In this document: piece after piece, positions 22,017 through 31,323 of the stretch
Position numbering within the stretch: the stretch's first letter is position 1
Layout of the letters: each line of letters begins with the position of its first letter
From: Micavibrio aeruginosavorus
Lineage (GTDB): Bacteria > Pseudomonadota > Alphaproteobacteria > Micavibrionales > Micavibrionaceae
Assembly (NCBI GenBank): GCA_003241285.1
Contig: QFOT01000005.1
Span: 1 to 34,084, forward strand
Length of the DNA stretch: 34,084 nt
Reading direction: 5' to 3'
Position numbers and translations under genes: made by a program
Notes under the pieces: model-generated
Seen by the model: the letters and a program-made list of their open reading frames with translations, nothing else
What the model was told of the DNA's origin: nothing
Databases searched by the model: none

Positions 22017-22673
22017 TTAGAGGATTGACTGACCAGTCTTTTTCCAGTCGTCGACGAAAGCGGCGAGGCCTTTATCGGTGAGCGGGTGGTTATAGAGCTG
22101 GCGAATAACCGATGGCGGGCAGGTGGCTACATGCGCTCCCATGCGGGCGCTTTCGGTGATGTGGACCGGATTGCGGATGGAGGCAACCAGCACTTGCGTC
22201 GTAAAGGCCTCGTAATTGTCGTAGATATCGACGATCTCGGAAATGAGTTCCATACCGCTCTGGCCGATATCGTCCAGACGACCGACGAAAGGCGAGATAT
22301 AGGTTGCGCCCGCTTTGGCCGCGAGAATGGCTTGTGCAGAGGAGAAGCAAAGCGTGACATTGACCATCGTGCCATTGTCGGACAGATGTTTGCAGACCTT
22401 AAGCCCAGCAGGCGTAAGGGGAACCTTAACGCAGATATTCGGTGCAAGCTTGGCGATTTTTTCGCCTTCTTTCATCATGGTCTCAAAATCGGTTGAGGCA
22501 ACCTCGGCAGAAACCGGGCCTTTGACGATTTTGCAGATTTCTTCAACCAGCGGCAGGAAAGGCTTCCCGGCCTTCGCGATCAGGCTCGGGTTCGTGGTGA
22601 CGCCATCTAAAAGGCCTGTGGACTCAAGGTCCTTAATGTCATCAATATCTGCGGTATCAACAAAGAATTTCAT
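22017..22673 (-). CDS. Transaldolase / fructose-6-phosphate aldolase family (TalC/FSA-type)
   Basis: A 218-residue single-barrel class I aldolase. The start MKFFVDTADIDDIKDL, the substrate loop DGVTTNPSL, the Schiff-base Lys in CVKVPLT (residue about 84), NVTLCFSS and ISPFVGRLDD are all diagnostic of the small transaldolase group (about 215-220 residues), which includes true transaldolases and FSA aldolases that cannot be separated by eye. Members move dihydroxyacetone units in the pentose phosphate pathway. It is divergent from priA across 75 bases and followed by repeat R4. Confidence 0.93.
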   Translation of the reverse strand: MKFFVDTADIDDIKDLESTGLLDGVTTNPSLIAKAGKPFLPLVEEICKIVKGPVSAEVASTDFETMMKEGEKIAKLAPNICVKVPLTPAGLKVCKHLSDNGTMVNVTLCFSSAQAILAAKAGATYISPFVGRLDDIGQSGMELISEIVDIYDNYEAFTTQVLVASIRNPVHITESARMGAHVATCPPSVIRQLYNHPLTDKGLAAFVDDWKKTGQSIL

Positions 22674-22748
22674 GAGTTTATGCTCCGTGGCATGGACAAA
22701 GGTTTTGATTTTGGGGCATCATGCAATCTTAAAGGCCAGAAAGCAACA

Positions 22749-24905
22749 ATGAGTATCGCGCGGGTTCTTGTCACCCAACCTATTGATAAAAATTACGATT
22801 ATCTCATTCCAGAAAATATGGATATTGAGGCGGGTGACTATGTTCTGGTGCCACTCGGGCCGCGGCAGGTAATTGGCGTAGTCTGGGAGCTAGGCGAAGC
22901 GGAAGTAGTATCCAAAAAACTTAAATCTATTTTGCGCAAATACGATCTGCCGCCGATGACAAAATTGACGCGTGAATTTATCGACTGGGTCGCGCGCTAT
23001 AATATGATCGAACGTGGGCATGTCTTGAAAATGGCAGTGCCGATCAAGGAGGCATTTGAAGAAGTAAAGCCATTGATAGCGTATGCTATGATTAATGTAA
23101 ATTATAAAGGCAATGAAAAACAAAATCGTATCATTGAATTTTTATCAGACAATAGGTCGCGTAAACTCTCTGAAATAACTGAAGCCGCGAATGTCAGCGC
23201 AGCTATCGTCAAAACGCTGGAGAAAAACGGCGTTTTAAAAGCTGTTGAAATTCGTGCTCCATCACCATGCCGGAGTCCTGATTTTAATCACGGGCAAAAA
23301 GCTTTGACCGATACGCAAGGAGAGATTGCAGAAAAACTGGTAAGCCGCATTCAAAGCGGCGGCTATGAAGGCTTTATGCTGGACGGCGTAACCGGATCGG
23401 GTAAAACCGAGACATATTTTGAAGCAGTGGCGGAGGCATTGAAGAAAAACAAGCAAGTCGTCATCCTGCTGCCGGAGATCGCGTTATCCAATGCTTTTAT
23501 AGACCGCTTTAAAAGCCGTTTCGGTTGTGCGCCCGCGCTATGGCATTCATCATTGACCCCGGCCCAAAGGCGCAACACCTGGCGCGGGATCGCATCGGGT
23601 GAAACGCGCGTTATCGTGGGCGCACGATCTGCGTTGTTTCTCCCCTATCCTGATCTTGGATTGCTGATCGTCGATGAAGAGCATGACGGCGCGTTCAAGC
23701 AGGAAGAGAACGGGATTTATAATGCCCGCGACATGGCAGTGGTGCGCGCCAATCTGGCAGGAATTCCTATTATATTAGTGTCGGCAACGCCATCATTGGA
23801 AACGATGCAAAATGTCTGGGCCGGAAAATATACTCATCTCGAGATACCGTCACGCTACGGTAATGCTTCCAAACCGGAAATTAAAGTCGTCGATTTGCGT
23901 ATCGATAAACCGGAGCGCCAGCATTTTATCTCACCAAGCTTAAAAGAGGCGATTGCCCGTAATATTGAAAAAGGCGAGCAGGCGTTATTGTTTTTAAACA
24001 GGCGCGGTTATGCGCCGCTCACCCTGTGCCGCACCTGCGGTTACCGTTTTGAATGTCCGCGCTGTACGTCGTGGCTCGTCGAACATAAGAAAATCGGCAA
24101 GCTGCAATGCCACCATTGCGGCTATGATATGCGTATTCCCGATGAATGTCCGAGCTGTCACGATACGAATTCTCTGGCGGCGTGCGGTCCGGGTGTCGAA
24201 CGGATTGCCGAAGAGGTCAAAGAATATTTCCCCGAGGCGCGAACGCTGATCCTCGCCAGCGATGTGACCGATACGCATGAAAAGATCACTGATGCCTTGC
24301 AATCCATTCATGATCATCAGGTTGATATTATTATAGGTACGCAGATTATTGCCAAGGGCCACCATTTCCCGCGCCTGACTTGCGTCGGGATTATCGATGC
24401 CGATTTGGGTTTGTCGGGCGGGGATTTGCGGGCGACTGAAAAATCCTTCCATCTTTTGCATCAGGTCGCCGGGCGGGCAGGGCGCGAGAAATTAAAAGGC
24501 GAAGTCTATATACAGACGTTTAATCCCGAGCATCGCGTTATGCAGACCTTGGCCGAAGACGACCGCGACGGTTTTTTACAGGTCGAGGCGCAGGAGCGCG
24601 AGAAAGCGCATATGCCGCCTTTTACAAGGCTCGCCGCGCTGATTTTTGCCGGAACAAATGAAGGGCAGGTAAAAGCGGTCGCTGAAGATGTTGTTCGTAA
24701 AGCTCCCCGCGTGGAAGGCATAGGCGTTTTAGGTCCGGCGCAGGCGCAGATGTACCGTATTCGTGGACGCTATCGTTACCGGGTACTGATCCGTGCGGAG
24801 AAGAACCTCAACTTGCAGAAATATCTGTCTGAATGGCTTGATCCCATCAAAATTCCCTCCAATGTGAAACTCGCGGTCGATATCGATCCCCAAAGTTTTC
24901 TTTAG
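22749..24905 (+). CDS. priA: Primosomal replication restart helicase PriA
   Basis: PriA rebuilds replication forks by unwinding DNA 3' to 5' and loading the replisome at stalled forks. ATG 22749 gives 718 residues, standard length. The N-terminal DNA-binding part starts SIARVLVTQPIDKNYDYL. The helicase core has Walker A GVTGSGKTE (near 236), the DEEH box in LLIVDEEHDGAFKQEE, and SATPSLETM. The Zn module follows: CRTCGYRFECPRC, then CHHCGYD and CPSC, giving eight cysteines. Then IIGTQIIAKGHHFP and QVAGRAGR are the late helicase motifs. A longer reading to 22680 crosses the divergent fsa promoter region and is unlikely. Not obviously in an operon with the TraX-like genes. Confidence 0.96.
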   Translation: MSIARVLVTQPIDKNYDYLIPENMDIEAGDYVLVPLGPRQVIGVVWELGEAEVVSKKLKSILRKYDLPPMTKLTREFIDWVARYNMIERGHVLKMAVPIKEAFEEVKPLIAYAMINVNYKGNEKQNRIIEFLSDNRSRKLSEITEAANVSAAIVKTLEKNGVLKAVEIRAPSPCRSPDFNHGQKALTDTQGEIAEKLVSRIQSGGYEGFMLDGVTGSGKTETYFEAVAEALKKNKQVVILLPEIALSNAFIDRFKSRFGCAPALWHSSLTPAQRRNTWRGIASGETRVIVGARSALFLPYPDLGLLIVDEEHDGAFKQEENGIYNARDMAVVRANLAGIPIILVSATPSLETMQNVWAGKYTHLEIPSRYGNASKPEIKVVDLRIDKPERQHFISPSLKEAIARNIEKGEQALLFLNRRGYAPLTLCRTCGYRFECPRCTSWLVEHKKIGKLQCHHCGYDMRIPDECPSCHDTNSLAACGPGVERIAEEVKEYFPEARTLILASDVTDTHEKITDALQSIHDHQVDIIIGTQIIAKGHHFPRLTCVGIIDADLGLSGGDLRATEKSFHLLHQVAGRAGREKLKGEVYIQTFNPEHRVMQTLAEDDRDGFLQVEAQEREKAHMPPFTRLAALIFAGTNEGQVKAVAEDVVRKAPRVEGIGVLGPAQAQMYRIRGRYRYRVLIRAEKNLNLQKYLSEWLDPIKIPSNVKLAVDIDPQSFL

Positions 24906-24993
24906 GGTTTTCTTTGATGGCGCCCTGCCATCCCTGATGACAGGACAGGCTTCTTGTGAGATACTTTGATTTATTCTTTTAGCGGGCTTCCTC

Positions 24994-25782
24994 ATGCTAT
25001 CCAAAGCGCTGTCATCCGATATAACATCTTACGATCTTATAAAAGCTTTCGCTGTCATTATTATGATTGTGGACCATACCGGGTATTATTTTTTCCCCGA
25101 TGAGCAATGGTGGCGCGCGATCGGGCGTATAGGTTTCCCTGTATGGTTTTTCCTTGTCGGGTATTCGAGCGGGAGAGGCTGGCCGGTAAAATTGCTGGCC
25201 GGCGCAGCCATACTGACGGTAATGAATTTTTTTACCGGCCTGCCGATATTTCCTCTCAATGCGCTGGTCACTATAATGATCATCAGGCTTCTTCTTGACC
25301 ATATAATGAATCCGGTGATGAAAGATAACAGGCTTATCTGGCCTATATCTCTCGTGCTTATCTGCCTGATCCCGCCGAGTTATTACGTGGCCGAATATGG
25401 AACGCAGGCAATCATCACGGCGATTTTCGGATATCTTGTGCGCCATCGCGAAAAGCTGAAAAACGAAAAGCTTTTGATCCAATATATGTTTTTAGCCCTG
25501 ATCAGCTTTGTATTGTCACAGCAAATGAAATTCGGTTTCAATATGCCGCAATTCGCTTTCATGGCTTTGGGGACGATGGTGGTCAGAACTGCTTTGCTTG
25601 AGTTCAAGCCAAAATCATTTCCCGAGCTGACGGGAAAAACGCCTTTCGCAATAAGTGAAGCTATCCGGTTTATGGGCCGCAGAACGCTGGAAATATATAT
25701 CGGGCATTTGATTTTATTTAAGATGGCGGCCTTACTCACGGGTGATGGCAGATTCGAGTGGTTTAGACTGTCATGGGTATAA
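24994..25782 (+). CDS. TraX-family membrane protein, copy 1
   Basis: This 262-residue polytopic protein has about eight hydrophobic segments. The first one carries SYDLIKAFAVIIMIVDHTGY, then FPVWFFLVGYSSGR, matching the start of TraX family proteins, whose namesake acetylates the F pilin N-terminus. Chromosomal relatives are thought to be acyltransferase-like but their substrates are unknown. The conserved His in IVDHTGY is a candidate active-site residue. The end overlaps the start of copy 2 by 10 bases. It begins 88 bases after priA, with a weak ribosome site. No conjugation genes are present. Confidence 0.82.
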   Translation: MLSKALSSDITSYDLIKAFAVIIMIVDHTGYYFFPDEQWWRAIGRIGFPVWFFLVGYSSGRGWPVKLLAGAAILTVMNFFTGLPIFPLNALVTIMIIRLLLDHIMNPVMKDNRLIWPISLVLICLIPPSYYVAEYGTQAIITAIFGYLVRHREKLKNEKLLIQYMFLALISFVLSQQMKFGFNMPQFAFMALGTMVVRTALLEFKPKSFPELTGKTPFAISEAIRFMGRRTLEIYIGHLILFKMAALLTGDGRFEWFRLSWV

Positions 25783-26579
25783 TTCAGACTGAAAGCTACG
25801 GCGCAAAATTTCTTACCTCTTACGATCTGCTAAAATCTTTGGCGCTCTTGCTGATGGTTTTAGATCATGTCGGTTATTATTTTTATCCTGAGAATGAATG
25901 GTTCCGTGTTATCGGGCGGTCCAGTATGCCGATCTGGCTTTTTCTCATCGGCTATGCGCGGTCCAGAGATATATCAAAGCCGCTATGGGCTGGCGCGGTT
26001 ATCCTGATAATCGCCAATTTCATATTTGGCGGAAACATCCTGCCTCTCAATATTTTATTCACCATTCTTTTTGTCCGCCTATTGCTGGATCGTTTGGCCT
26101 ACATGACGTTTCGAAACTGGGAAATGGCGCTATATGGCGCATTCGTTCTCAGCGCTCTGGTAATTTGCACGTATCTTTTTACCGAATACGGAACGATTGC
26201 ATTGCTCGTTGCGATGTCGGGTTATTTGATGCGCAACGGGGAAAGCGTTAATTTGTCAGCCGCGGCGCAAAAGCTTTTTATGGGATACACGGTAGCTTTT
26301 TATGCGCTAACCCAAATAGTTATTTTTGGCTTTGATAAGCCGGTCGCGCAGGCCATGGTCGTTGGTATCGGCGCCGTTTCTCTGCTTCTTTACCACTTCA
26401 GGCCGGTCGAACTCCCGGAAATCGATAGCAAACTGCCAGGGTTTGTCGTATCTGCACTTCAGTTCGGGGGAAGGTACACGCTGCAAATTTATGTTGTTCA
26501 CCTGATTCTGTTCAAATTGGTCGCTTGCCTGTACGGTTTCAGGGGCTATGGCTGGTTCCAATGGGACTGGATCCGCTAA
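25773..26579 (+). CDS. TraX-family membrane protein, copy 2
   Basis: This 268-residue membrane protein is clearly a paralog of copy 1. Shared landmarks are SYDLLKSLALLLMVLDHVGY, MPIWLFLIGYARSRD, a FIFGGNILPLNILFTILFVR loop-helix pair and a C-terminal ending GRYTLQIYVVHLILFKLVA (copy 1 has GRRTLEIYIGHLILFKMAA). The two probably arose by tandem duplication and are co-translated. The His in LDHVGY is conserved. Two copies of TraX outside any conjugation system are unusual; they may modify surface pilin or another exported protein, for example the pilin-like product at 19557, which is only a speculative link. Confidence 0.82.
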   Translation: MGIIQTESYGAKFLTSYDLLKSLALLLMVLDHVGYYFYPENEWFRVIGRSSMPIWLFLIGYARSRDISKPLWAGAVILIIANFIFGGNILPLNILFTILFVRLLLDRLAYMTFRNWEMALYGAFVLSALVICTYLFTEYGTIALLVAMSGYLMRNGESVNLSAAAQKLFMGYTVAFYALTQIVIFGFDKPVAQAMVVGIGAVSLLLYHFRPVELPEIDSKLPGFVVSALQFGGRYTLQIYVVHLILFKLVACLYGFRGYGWFQWDWIR

Positions 26580-26627
26580 GCTCTTGTTATCCTGTCAAAA
26601 AACCTTGTTTTTTTAGAGTCATAAGGC

Positions 26628-26656
26628 TTGCGTATTAGCAAGTCGTATGCTAAATC
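26628..26656 (+). promoter_or_regulatory. Candidate promoter of the F1-ATPase operon
   Basis: TTGCGT (26628-26633) and TAAATC (26651-26656) are spaced by exactly 17 bases, and the atpH ribosome site AAAGGA lies about 35 bases downstream. Four of six consensus matches at each hexamer make it plausible but not certain. Confidence 0.35.
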
Positions 26657-26703
26657 CTGCGGCATCCATTAAGGGGTTAATATTCGAACGAAAGGACAAC
26701 GAC

Positions 26704-27291
26704 GTGGCCCAATCCTCGTCTGCTGCCCACCAGATTGCCAGCCGCTATGCCGCGGCCTTTATCGACACCGCGCAAGCCGCGAATTCACTCGATTCAATAG
26801 AAAAAGATATGACCGACCTGGCTGCCATGCTGGATGCATCGAGCGATCTGCAAAAACTGGTATCATCGCCGGCTTATTCCATTGAGCAGCAAATTCAGGC
26901 GCTTGGCGCTCTTGCCACATCATCGTCTTTCAATGCGCTGACGCAAAATTTCTTGCAGGTTCTCGCGCATAATCGCCGCTTGTCCGTTTTAAAGAATATC
27001 CTCGCCGCTTTCGCTGCCGAAATGTCGTCCCGCCGCGGCGAAGTAAAAGCCAAAGTCGCGACGGCTGTACCGCTGACCGAAGATCAGCAAAAAGAGCTTA
27101 AAGCGGAACTGAAAAAATCTATGGGCCGCGATGTCGTGCTTGAACTCAAAGTCGACAAGTCATTGCTCGGCGGCATGGTCGTCACGATCGGTTCCAAGCA
27201 GGTTGACGATTCCGTCAAAACAAAACTCAGCGCACTTAAAAAAGCGCTTACATCCAATCAAAACGTTCAAAACTTAAAAGAGGTCGGTTAA
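26704..27291 (+). CDS. atpH: ATP synthase F1 delta subunit
   Basis: The delta subunit joins the F1 head to the peripheral stalk. I set the start at GTG 26704 because AAAGGA lies eight bases upstream and the product then starts VAQSSSAAHQIASRYAAAF, typical of the family; upstream ATG 26647 would add 19 untypical residues. The 195-residue protein has the helical N-terminal domain (ASRYAAAFIDTAQ) and the C-terminal signature GGMVVTIGSKQVDDSVKTKL, where the family pattern is GGxxxxIGxxxxDxSxxxxL. It begins the operon atpHAGDC; as in most alphaproteobacteria, the Fo genes are elsewhere. Confidence 0.95.
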   Translation: MAQSSSAAHQIASRYAAAFIDTAQAANSLDSIEKDMTDLAAMLDASSDLQKLVSSPAYSIEQQIQALGALATSSSFNALTQNFLQVLAHNRRLSVLKNILAAFAAEMSSRRGEVKAKVATAVPLTEDQQKELKAELKKSMGRDVVLELKVDKSLLGGMVVTIGSKQVDDSVKTKLSALKKALTSNQNVQNLKEVG

Positions 27292-27293
27292 TC

Positions 27294-28838
27294 ATGGAAA
27301 TTCGCGCAGCAGAAATTTCTGAAATCCTTAAAAAGCAGATCGCGGATTTTGGCGCGACGGCATCTGTTGCCGAAGTCGGTCAGGTTCTGTCCGTCGGTGA
27401 TGGCGTTGCCCGTATTTACGGCCTTGATCAGTGCCGCGCCGGTGAGATGGTTGAATTCCCGGGCGGAATTAAAGGTATGGCGCTGAACCTCGAAGCCGAC
27501 AATGTCGGTGTGGTTATTTTCGGTTCCGATCGCAACATCAAGGAAGGCGATATCGTTAAGCGTACAGGCGAAATCGTTCAGGTTCCCGTCGGTAAAGAAC
27601 TTCTGGGCCGCGTTGTCGATGCTCTTGGTAATCCGATTGATGGCAAGGGTCCGCTTAAGGCGACACAATTCTCCCGCGTTGAAGTTAAGGCGCCGGGCAT
27701 TATTCCGCGTAAATCAGTTCACGAGCCTATGCAGTCAGGTCTTAAAGCTGTCGATGCGCTCGTTCCGGTTGGTCGTGGCCAGCGTGAGCTGATCATCGGT
27801 GACCGCCAGACAGGCAAGTCCGCCGTCGCGCTCGATGCGATCATCAATCAAAAAACAACAAATCAGTCCGGCAGCGAAAAAGACAAGCTGTACTGTGTTT
27901 ATGTTGCCATCGGGCAGAAGCGTTCGACTGTCGTCAAGCTGGTGAAAGAACTTGAAGAAGCTGGTGCTCTTGAATACTCGATCATCGTTGCGGCCACTGC
28001 GTCCGAATCTGCGCCTATGCAATTCCTTGCGCCTTATACAGGCTGCGCCATGGGTGAATATTTCCGCGATAACGGCATGCACGCGCTAATCGTATATGAC
28101 GATTTATCCAAGCAGGCCGTGGCTTACCGCCAGATGTCGCTTCTCTTGCGCCGTCCGCCGGGCCGCGAAGCGTACCCTGGTGATGTTTTCTACATTCACT
28201 CCCGTCTTCTGGAACGCGCAGCGAAGCTCAATGACGAGCAGGGCGCAGGGTCTTTGACGGCGTTGCCGATCATTGAAACACAGGGCGGGGACGTTTCGGC
28301 TTACATCCCGACGAACGTTATTTCGATTACGGACGGCCAGATCTTCCTTGAAACAGGTCTTTTCTACAAAGGTATCCGTCCGGCGATCAACGTCGGTCTG
28401 TCGGTTTCCCGTGTCGGTTCTGCGGCGCAGATCAAGGCGATGAAACAGGTTGCCGGTACGATTAAACTCGAACTCGCTCAATACCGCGAAATGGAAGCTT
28501 TCGCCCAGTTTGCGTCTGACCTCGATGCCTCGACACAGAAATTGCTGGCGCGCGGTGCGCGCCTGACGCAGCTTTTGAAGCAGCCGCAATATTCGCCGCT
28601 CGCAATTGAAGAGCAGGTAGCTGTCATTTATGCCGGTACAAACGGTTTCCTTGATAGCGTTGCTGTCAATAAGGTCAGCGACTATGAAGCTCAATTGCTC
28701 GCGTCCATGCGTTCACAAGGCAAGAATATTCTGGATGCAATCAAAACGAAAAAAGCGCTGGATGACGAGATCAAGAAAGAGCTCAATACATTCCTTGAGC
28801 GCTTCACATCCTCTTATAACGGGAAAGTTGCCGCTTAA
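27294..28838 (+). CDS. atpA: ATP synthase F1 alpha subunit
   Basis: This is a 514-residue nucleotide-binding subunit, non-catalytic in the F1 head. It carries the beta-barrel N-terminus (VGDGVARIYGLD), Walker A GDRQTGKSAVALD (about residues 169-181), the visible alpha-specific VYVAIGQKRSTV and the alpha signature PAINVGLSVSRVGSAAQ. The C-terminal helix bundle has normal length. It starts two bases after the atpH stop and its last base is the first of atpG, so translation is coupled throughout. Confidence 0.97.
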   Translation: MEIRAAEISEILKKQIADFGATASVAEVGQVLSVGDGVARIYGLDQCRAGEMVEFPGGIKGMALNLEADNVGVVIFGSDRNIKEGDIVKRTGEIVQVPVGKELLGRVVDALGNPIDGKGPLKATQFSRVEVKAPGIIPRKSVHEPMQSGLKAVDALVPVGRGQRELIIGDRQTGKSAVALDAIINQKTTNQSGSEKDKLYCVYVAIGQKRSTVVKLVKELEEAGALEYSIIVAATASESAPMQFLAPYTGCAMGEYFRDNGMHALIVYDDLSKQAVAYRQMSLLLRRPPGREAYPGDVFYIHSRLLERAAKLNDEQGAGSLTALPIIETQGGDVSAYIPTNVISITDGQIFLETGLFYKGIRPAINVGLSVSRVGSAAQIKAMKQVAGTIKLELAQYREMEAFAQFASDLDASTQKLLARGARLTQLLKQPQYSPLAIEEQVAVIYAGTNGFLDSVAVNKVSDYEAQLLASMRSQGKNILDAIKTKKALDDEIKKELNTFLERFTSSYNGKVAA

Positions 28839-29746
28839 TGCCGAGCTTACGCCAGTATCGTGACCGCATAGCTTCCGTTAAGTCGACGCGCAAGATTACG
28901 TCGGCGATGAAAATGGTGGCGGCGTCCAAGTTAAAGAGAGCGCAGGAATATGCGCAGGCCTCTCAGCCTTATGCGCAGGCAATGGCGGAAATGTTATCTC
29001 GCGTTGCGGCAAATGTAACAGGTTCCACAGGACCTAAACTTTTGGTCGGGACCGGGCAGGAACAAAAACACTTGTTGATCGTCATGACGTCGGATCGTGG
29101 CTTGGCGGGCGGTTTCAACTCGAACCTGATCCGCTTTGCCCGCAATGAAGCCAAAAGACTGGCTGCGGAAGGCAAGGAAGTAAAGATCGTAACTGTTGGC
29201 CGCAAGGCGCGCGATTCAATGAAACGCGATTTGTCGGAAAATATTCTGGAGAGCATCACAGGACTTGGCGGTAAGAAACGCCTTGGTTTTGGCGAAGCCC
29301 GCGTGATCTCCGATATCATCATGCGCGAATTCAATGCAGAGAACTTTGATGTTTGCTCGCTTATTTATAACCAGTTCGTCAACGTCATGGTGCAAAAGCC
29401 GACAGCGCAGCAGTTGATCCCGTTCTCGATCCCGGCGCCTGGCGTGGCAAACCAGAATGCCGCAGTACCGGAGGCTGCCAAAGGGCCTGTTTCCCCATAT
29501 AGTTTCGAGCCAAGCGAAGAAGAAATTCTTGAACAGCTTTTGCCGAAAAATATCTCGATCCAGATTTTCCGTGCACTTCTTGACAGCTCTGCCGGTGAAC
29601 ATGCGGCGCGAATGACGGCAATGGATGCGGCGACACGAAATGCAGGCGATATGATCAAACGTCTCAGCCTTGAATATAACCGTGCGCGTCAAGCTGCGAT
29701 TACAAAAGAACTCATTGAAATTATCTCGGGCGCGGAAGCGGTTTGA
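28838..29746 (+). CDS. atpG: ATP synthase F1 gamma subunit
   Basis: The gamma subunit forms the central rotor shaft. The N-terminal coiled-coil helix begins MPSLRQYRDRIASVKSTRKI with TSAMKMVAASKLKRAQ, and the C-terminal helix contains the family signature SSAGEHAARMTAMDAATRNA. The 302-residue length is slightly longer than in enterobacteria; the extra residues lie in the region near 196-225 (PAPGVANQNAAVPEAAKGPV), a Pro/Ala-rich insertion where alphaproteobacterial gamma subunits often vary. It overlaps the next small ORF by one base (TGATG). Confidence 0.96.
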   Translation: MPSLRQYRDRIASVKSTRKITSAMKMVAASKLKRAQEYAQASQPYAQAMAEMLSRVAANVTGSTGPKLLVGTGQEQKHLLIVMTSDRGLAGGFNSNLIRFARNEAKRLAAEGKEVKIVTVGRKARDSMKRDLSENILESITGLGGKKRLGFGEARVISDIIMREFNAENFDVCSLIYNQFVNVMVQKPTAQQLIPFSIPAPGVANQNAAVPEAAKGPVSPYSFEPSEEEILEQLLPKNISIQIFRALLDSSAGEHAARMTAMDAATRNAGDMIKRLSLEYNRARQAAITKELIEIISGAEAV

Positions 29747-29895
29747 TGATTGAATTAAGCAAGTTATCCAATATTTTGAAAGCTGAGAGCTTGAGAGTTA
29801 AGGAAGCTGCTGAAAGAACAGCGAAAGCTGCAGAAACACAAGGTTATGGTCGGCATCCTGATGCTAGCCAATTAATAGATTTGATAAGAAAGTAA
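29746..29895 (+). CDS. 49-residue hydrophilic ORF between atpG and atpD
   Basis: A TGATG overlap joins the atpG stop to an ATG that begins an uninterrupted 49-codon frame: MIELSKLSNILKAESLRVKE, then AAERTAKAAE and a TQGYGRHPDASQLIDLIRK end. It is a charged helix-prone peptide with an Ala/Glu/Lys-rich middle, and has no hydrophobic segment. It ends 12 bases before atpD, and the AAGGA that serves atpD overlaps its stop. Most bacteria have a short spacer here. The overlap, the in-frame continuity and the operon position argue for expression, but no family is recognised. It may be a lineage-specific F1 accessory peptide or a relic. Confidence 0.55.
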   Translation: MIELSKLSNILKAESLRVKEAAERTAKAAETQGYGRHPDASQLIDLIRK

Positions 29896-29907
29896 GGAAA
29901 AGAAAAA

Positions 29908-31323
29908 ATGGCACAAGGTAAAATTGTACAGGTACTCGGCGCGGTTCTCGATGTTCAATTCCCGGAAGGTGAAGCTCCGGCGATCATGAATGCGCTGACA
30001 ACAACCAACGAGGGCAAGGAGCTTGTTCTCGAAGTTGCGCAGCATTTGGGAGAAGGCATTGTCCGTTGTATTGCCATGGACTCGACAGATGGTCTGGTTC
30101 GCGGCGAAGTCGTAAACGATACAGGCGCGCCGATCACCGTTCCGGTCGGTCCTGAAGTTCTGGGCCGCATTCTGGACGTTATCGGCCAGCCGATCGATGA
30201 GCGCGGCGCGGTCACGACAAAGAAATCCTACCCAATTCACCGCGAAGCGCCTGAATTCACTGAGCAAGCGACAGAAACAGAACAGCTTGTCACAGGCATT
30301 AAAGTCGTCGACCTGATGTGCCCGTACGCAAAAGGCGGTAAGATCGGCCTCTTCGGCGGCGCGGGCGTTGGCAAAACAGTTACCATTCAGGAACTCATCA
30401 ATAACATTGCAAAAGGCCATGGCGGCGTTTCCGTTTTCGCGGGCGTTGGCGAGCGTACGCGTGAAGGGAACGACCTTTACCACGAAATGATCGAAGCGGG
30501 CGTTATCAAGCTTGATGGCGAATCCAAAGTTGCGCTTGTCTACGGCCAGATGAACGAGCCTCCGGGCGCGCGCGCCCGCGTTGCCTTGACAGGTTTGACA
30601 ATGGCTGAATATTTCCGCGACGAAGAAGGCCAGGACGTTCTGTTCTTCATGGACAACGTTTTCCGCTTTACGCAAGCCGGCGCTGAAGTGTCCGCGCTTT
30701 TGGGACGTATTCCATCTGCAGTTGGTTACCAACCGACACTTGCAACGGATATGGGTGCGCTTCAAGAGCGTATTACATCGACGAATAAAGGTTCGATTAC
30801 ATCGGTTCAGGCCGTTTACGTTCCTGCGGATGACTTGACCGATCCGGCACCTGCAACGACTTTCGCTCACTTGGATGCAACGACTGTTCTGTCCCGTCAG
30901 ATCGCAGAGCTTGGTATTTACCCTGCGGTCGATCCACTGGATTCAACATCGCGTATTCTTGACCCGCGCGTTGTCGGTGAAGCTCACTATAAATGTGCAA
31001 CCGACGTTCAAAAGACGCTGCAACAATATAAAGCGCTTCAGGACATTATCGCGATTTTGGGTATGGACGAATTGTCTGAAGAAGACAAACTGGTCGTATC
31101 CCGTGCACGTAAGATCCAGCGCTTCTTGTCACAACCGTTCCACGTTGCCGAAATCTTTACCGGCACACCGGGCGTGTTCGTCGCTATCGAAGACACGATC
31201 AAGGGCTTCCAGATGATCGTCGACGGTAAACTCGATCACCTGCCTGAATCTGCTTTCTACATGGTCGGCACGATCGAGCAGGCGATTGAAAAAGGCAAAA
31301 AAATGGCGGCTGAGGCAGCTTAA
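29908..31323 (+). CDS. atpD: ATP synthase F1 beta subunit
   Basis: This is the catalytic 471-residue subunit. Walker A is GGAGVGKTVTIQELI (about residues 150-164), the catalytic Glu is in GVGERTREGNDLY, Walker B lies in VLFFMDNVFRFTQAG, and the regulatory DELSEEDK loop is near the C-terminus. The start ATG has an AAGGAAAAG ribosome site that overlaps the stop of the preceding small ORF. Its TAA shares a base with the atpC start (TAATG). Confidence 0.98.
   Translation: MAQGKIVQVLGAVLDVQFPEGEAPAIMNALTTTNEGKELVLEVAQHLGEGIVRCIAMDSTDGLVRGEVVNDTGAPITVPVGPEVLGRILDVIGQPIDERGAVTTKKSYPIHREAPEFTEQATETEQLVTGIKVVDLMCPYAKGGKIGLFGGAGVGKTVTIQELINNIAKGHGGVSVFAGVGERTREGNDLYHEMIEAGVIKLDGESKVALVYGQMNEPPGARARVALTGLTMAEYFRDEEGQDVLFFMDNVFRFTQAGAEVSALLGRIPSAVGYQPTLATDMGALQERITSTNKGSITSVQAVYVPADDLTDPAPATTFAHLDATTVLSRQIAELGIYPAVDPLDSTSRILDPRVVGEAHYKCATDVQKTLQQYKALQDIIAILGMDELSEEDKLVVSRARKIQRFLSQPFHVAEIFTGTPGVFVAIEDTIKGFQMIVDGKLDHLPESAFYMVGTIEQAIEKGKKMAAEAA

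Noticed and set aside
29872..30870. 332-codon minus-strand frame opposite atpD
   Set aside because: It is the antisense shadow of a conserved catalytic gene; the composition is Arg/Cys/His-rich without motifs.
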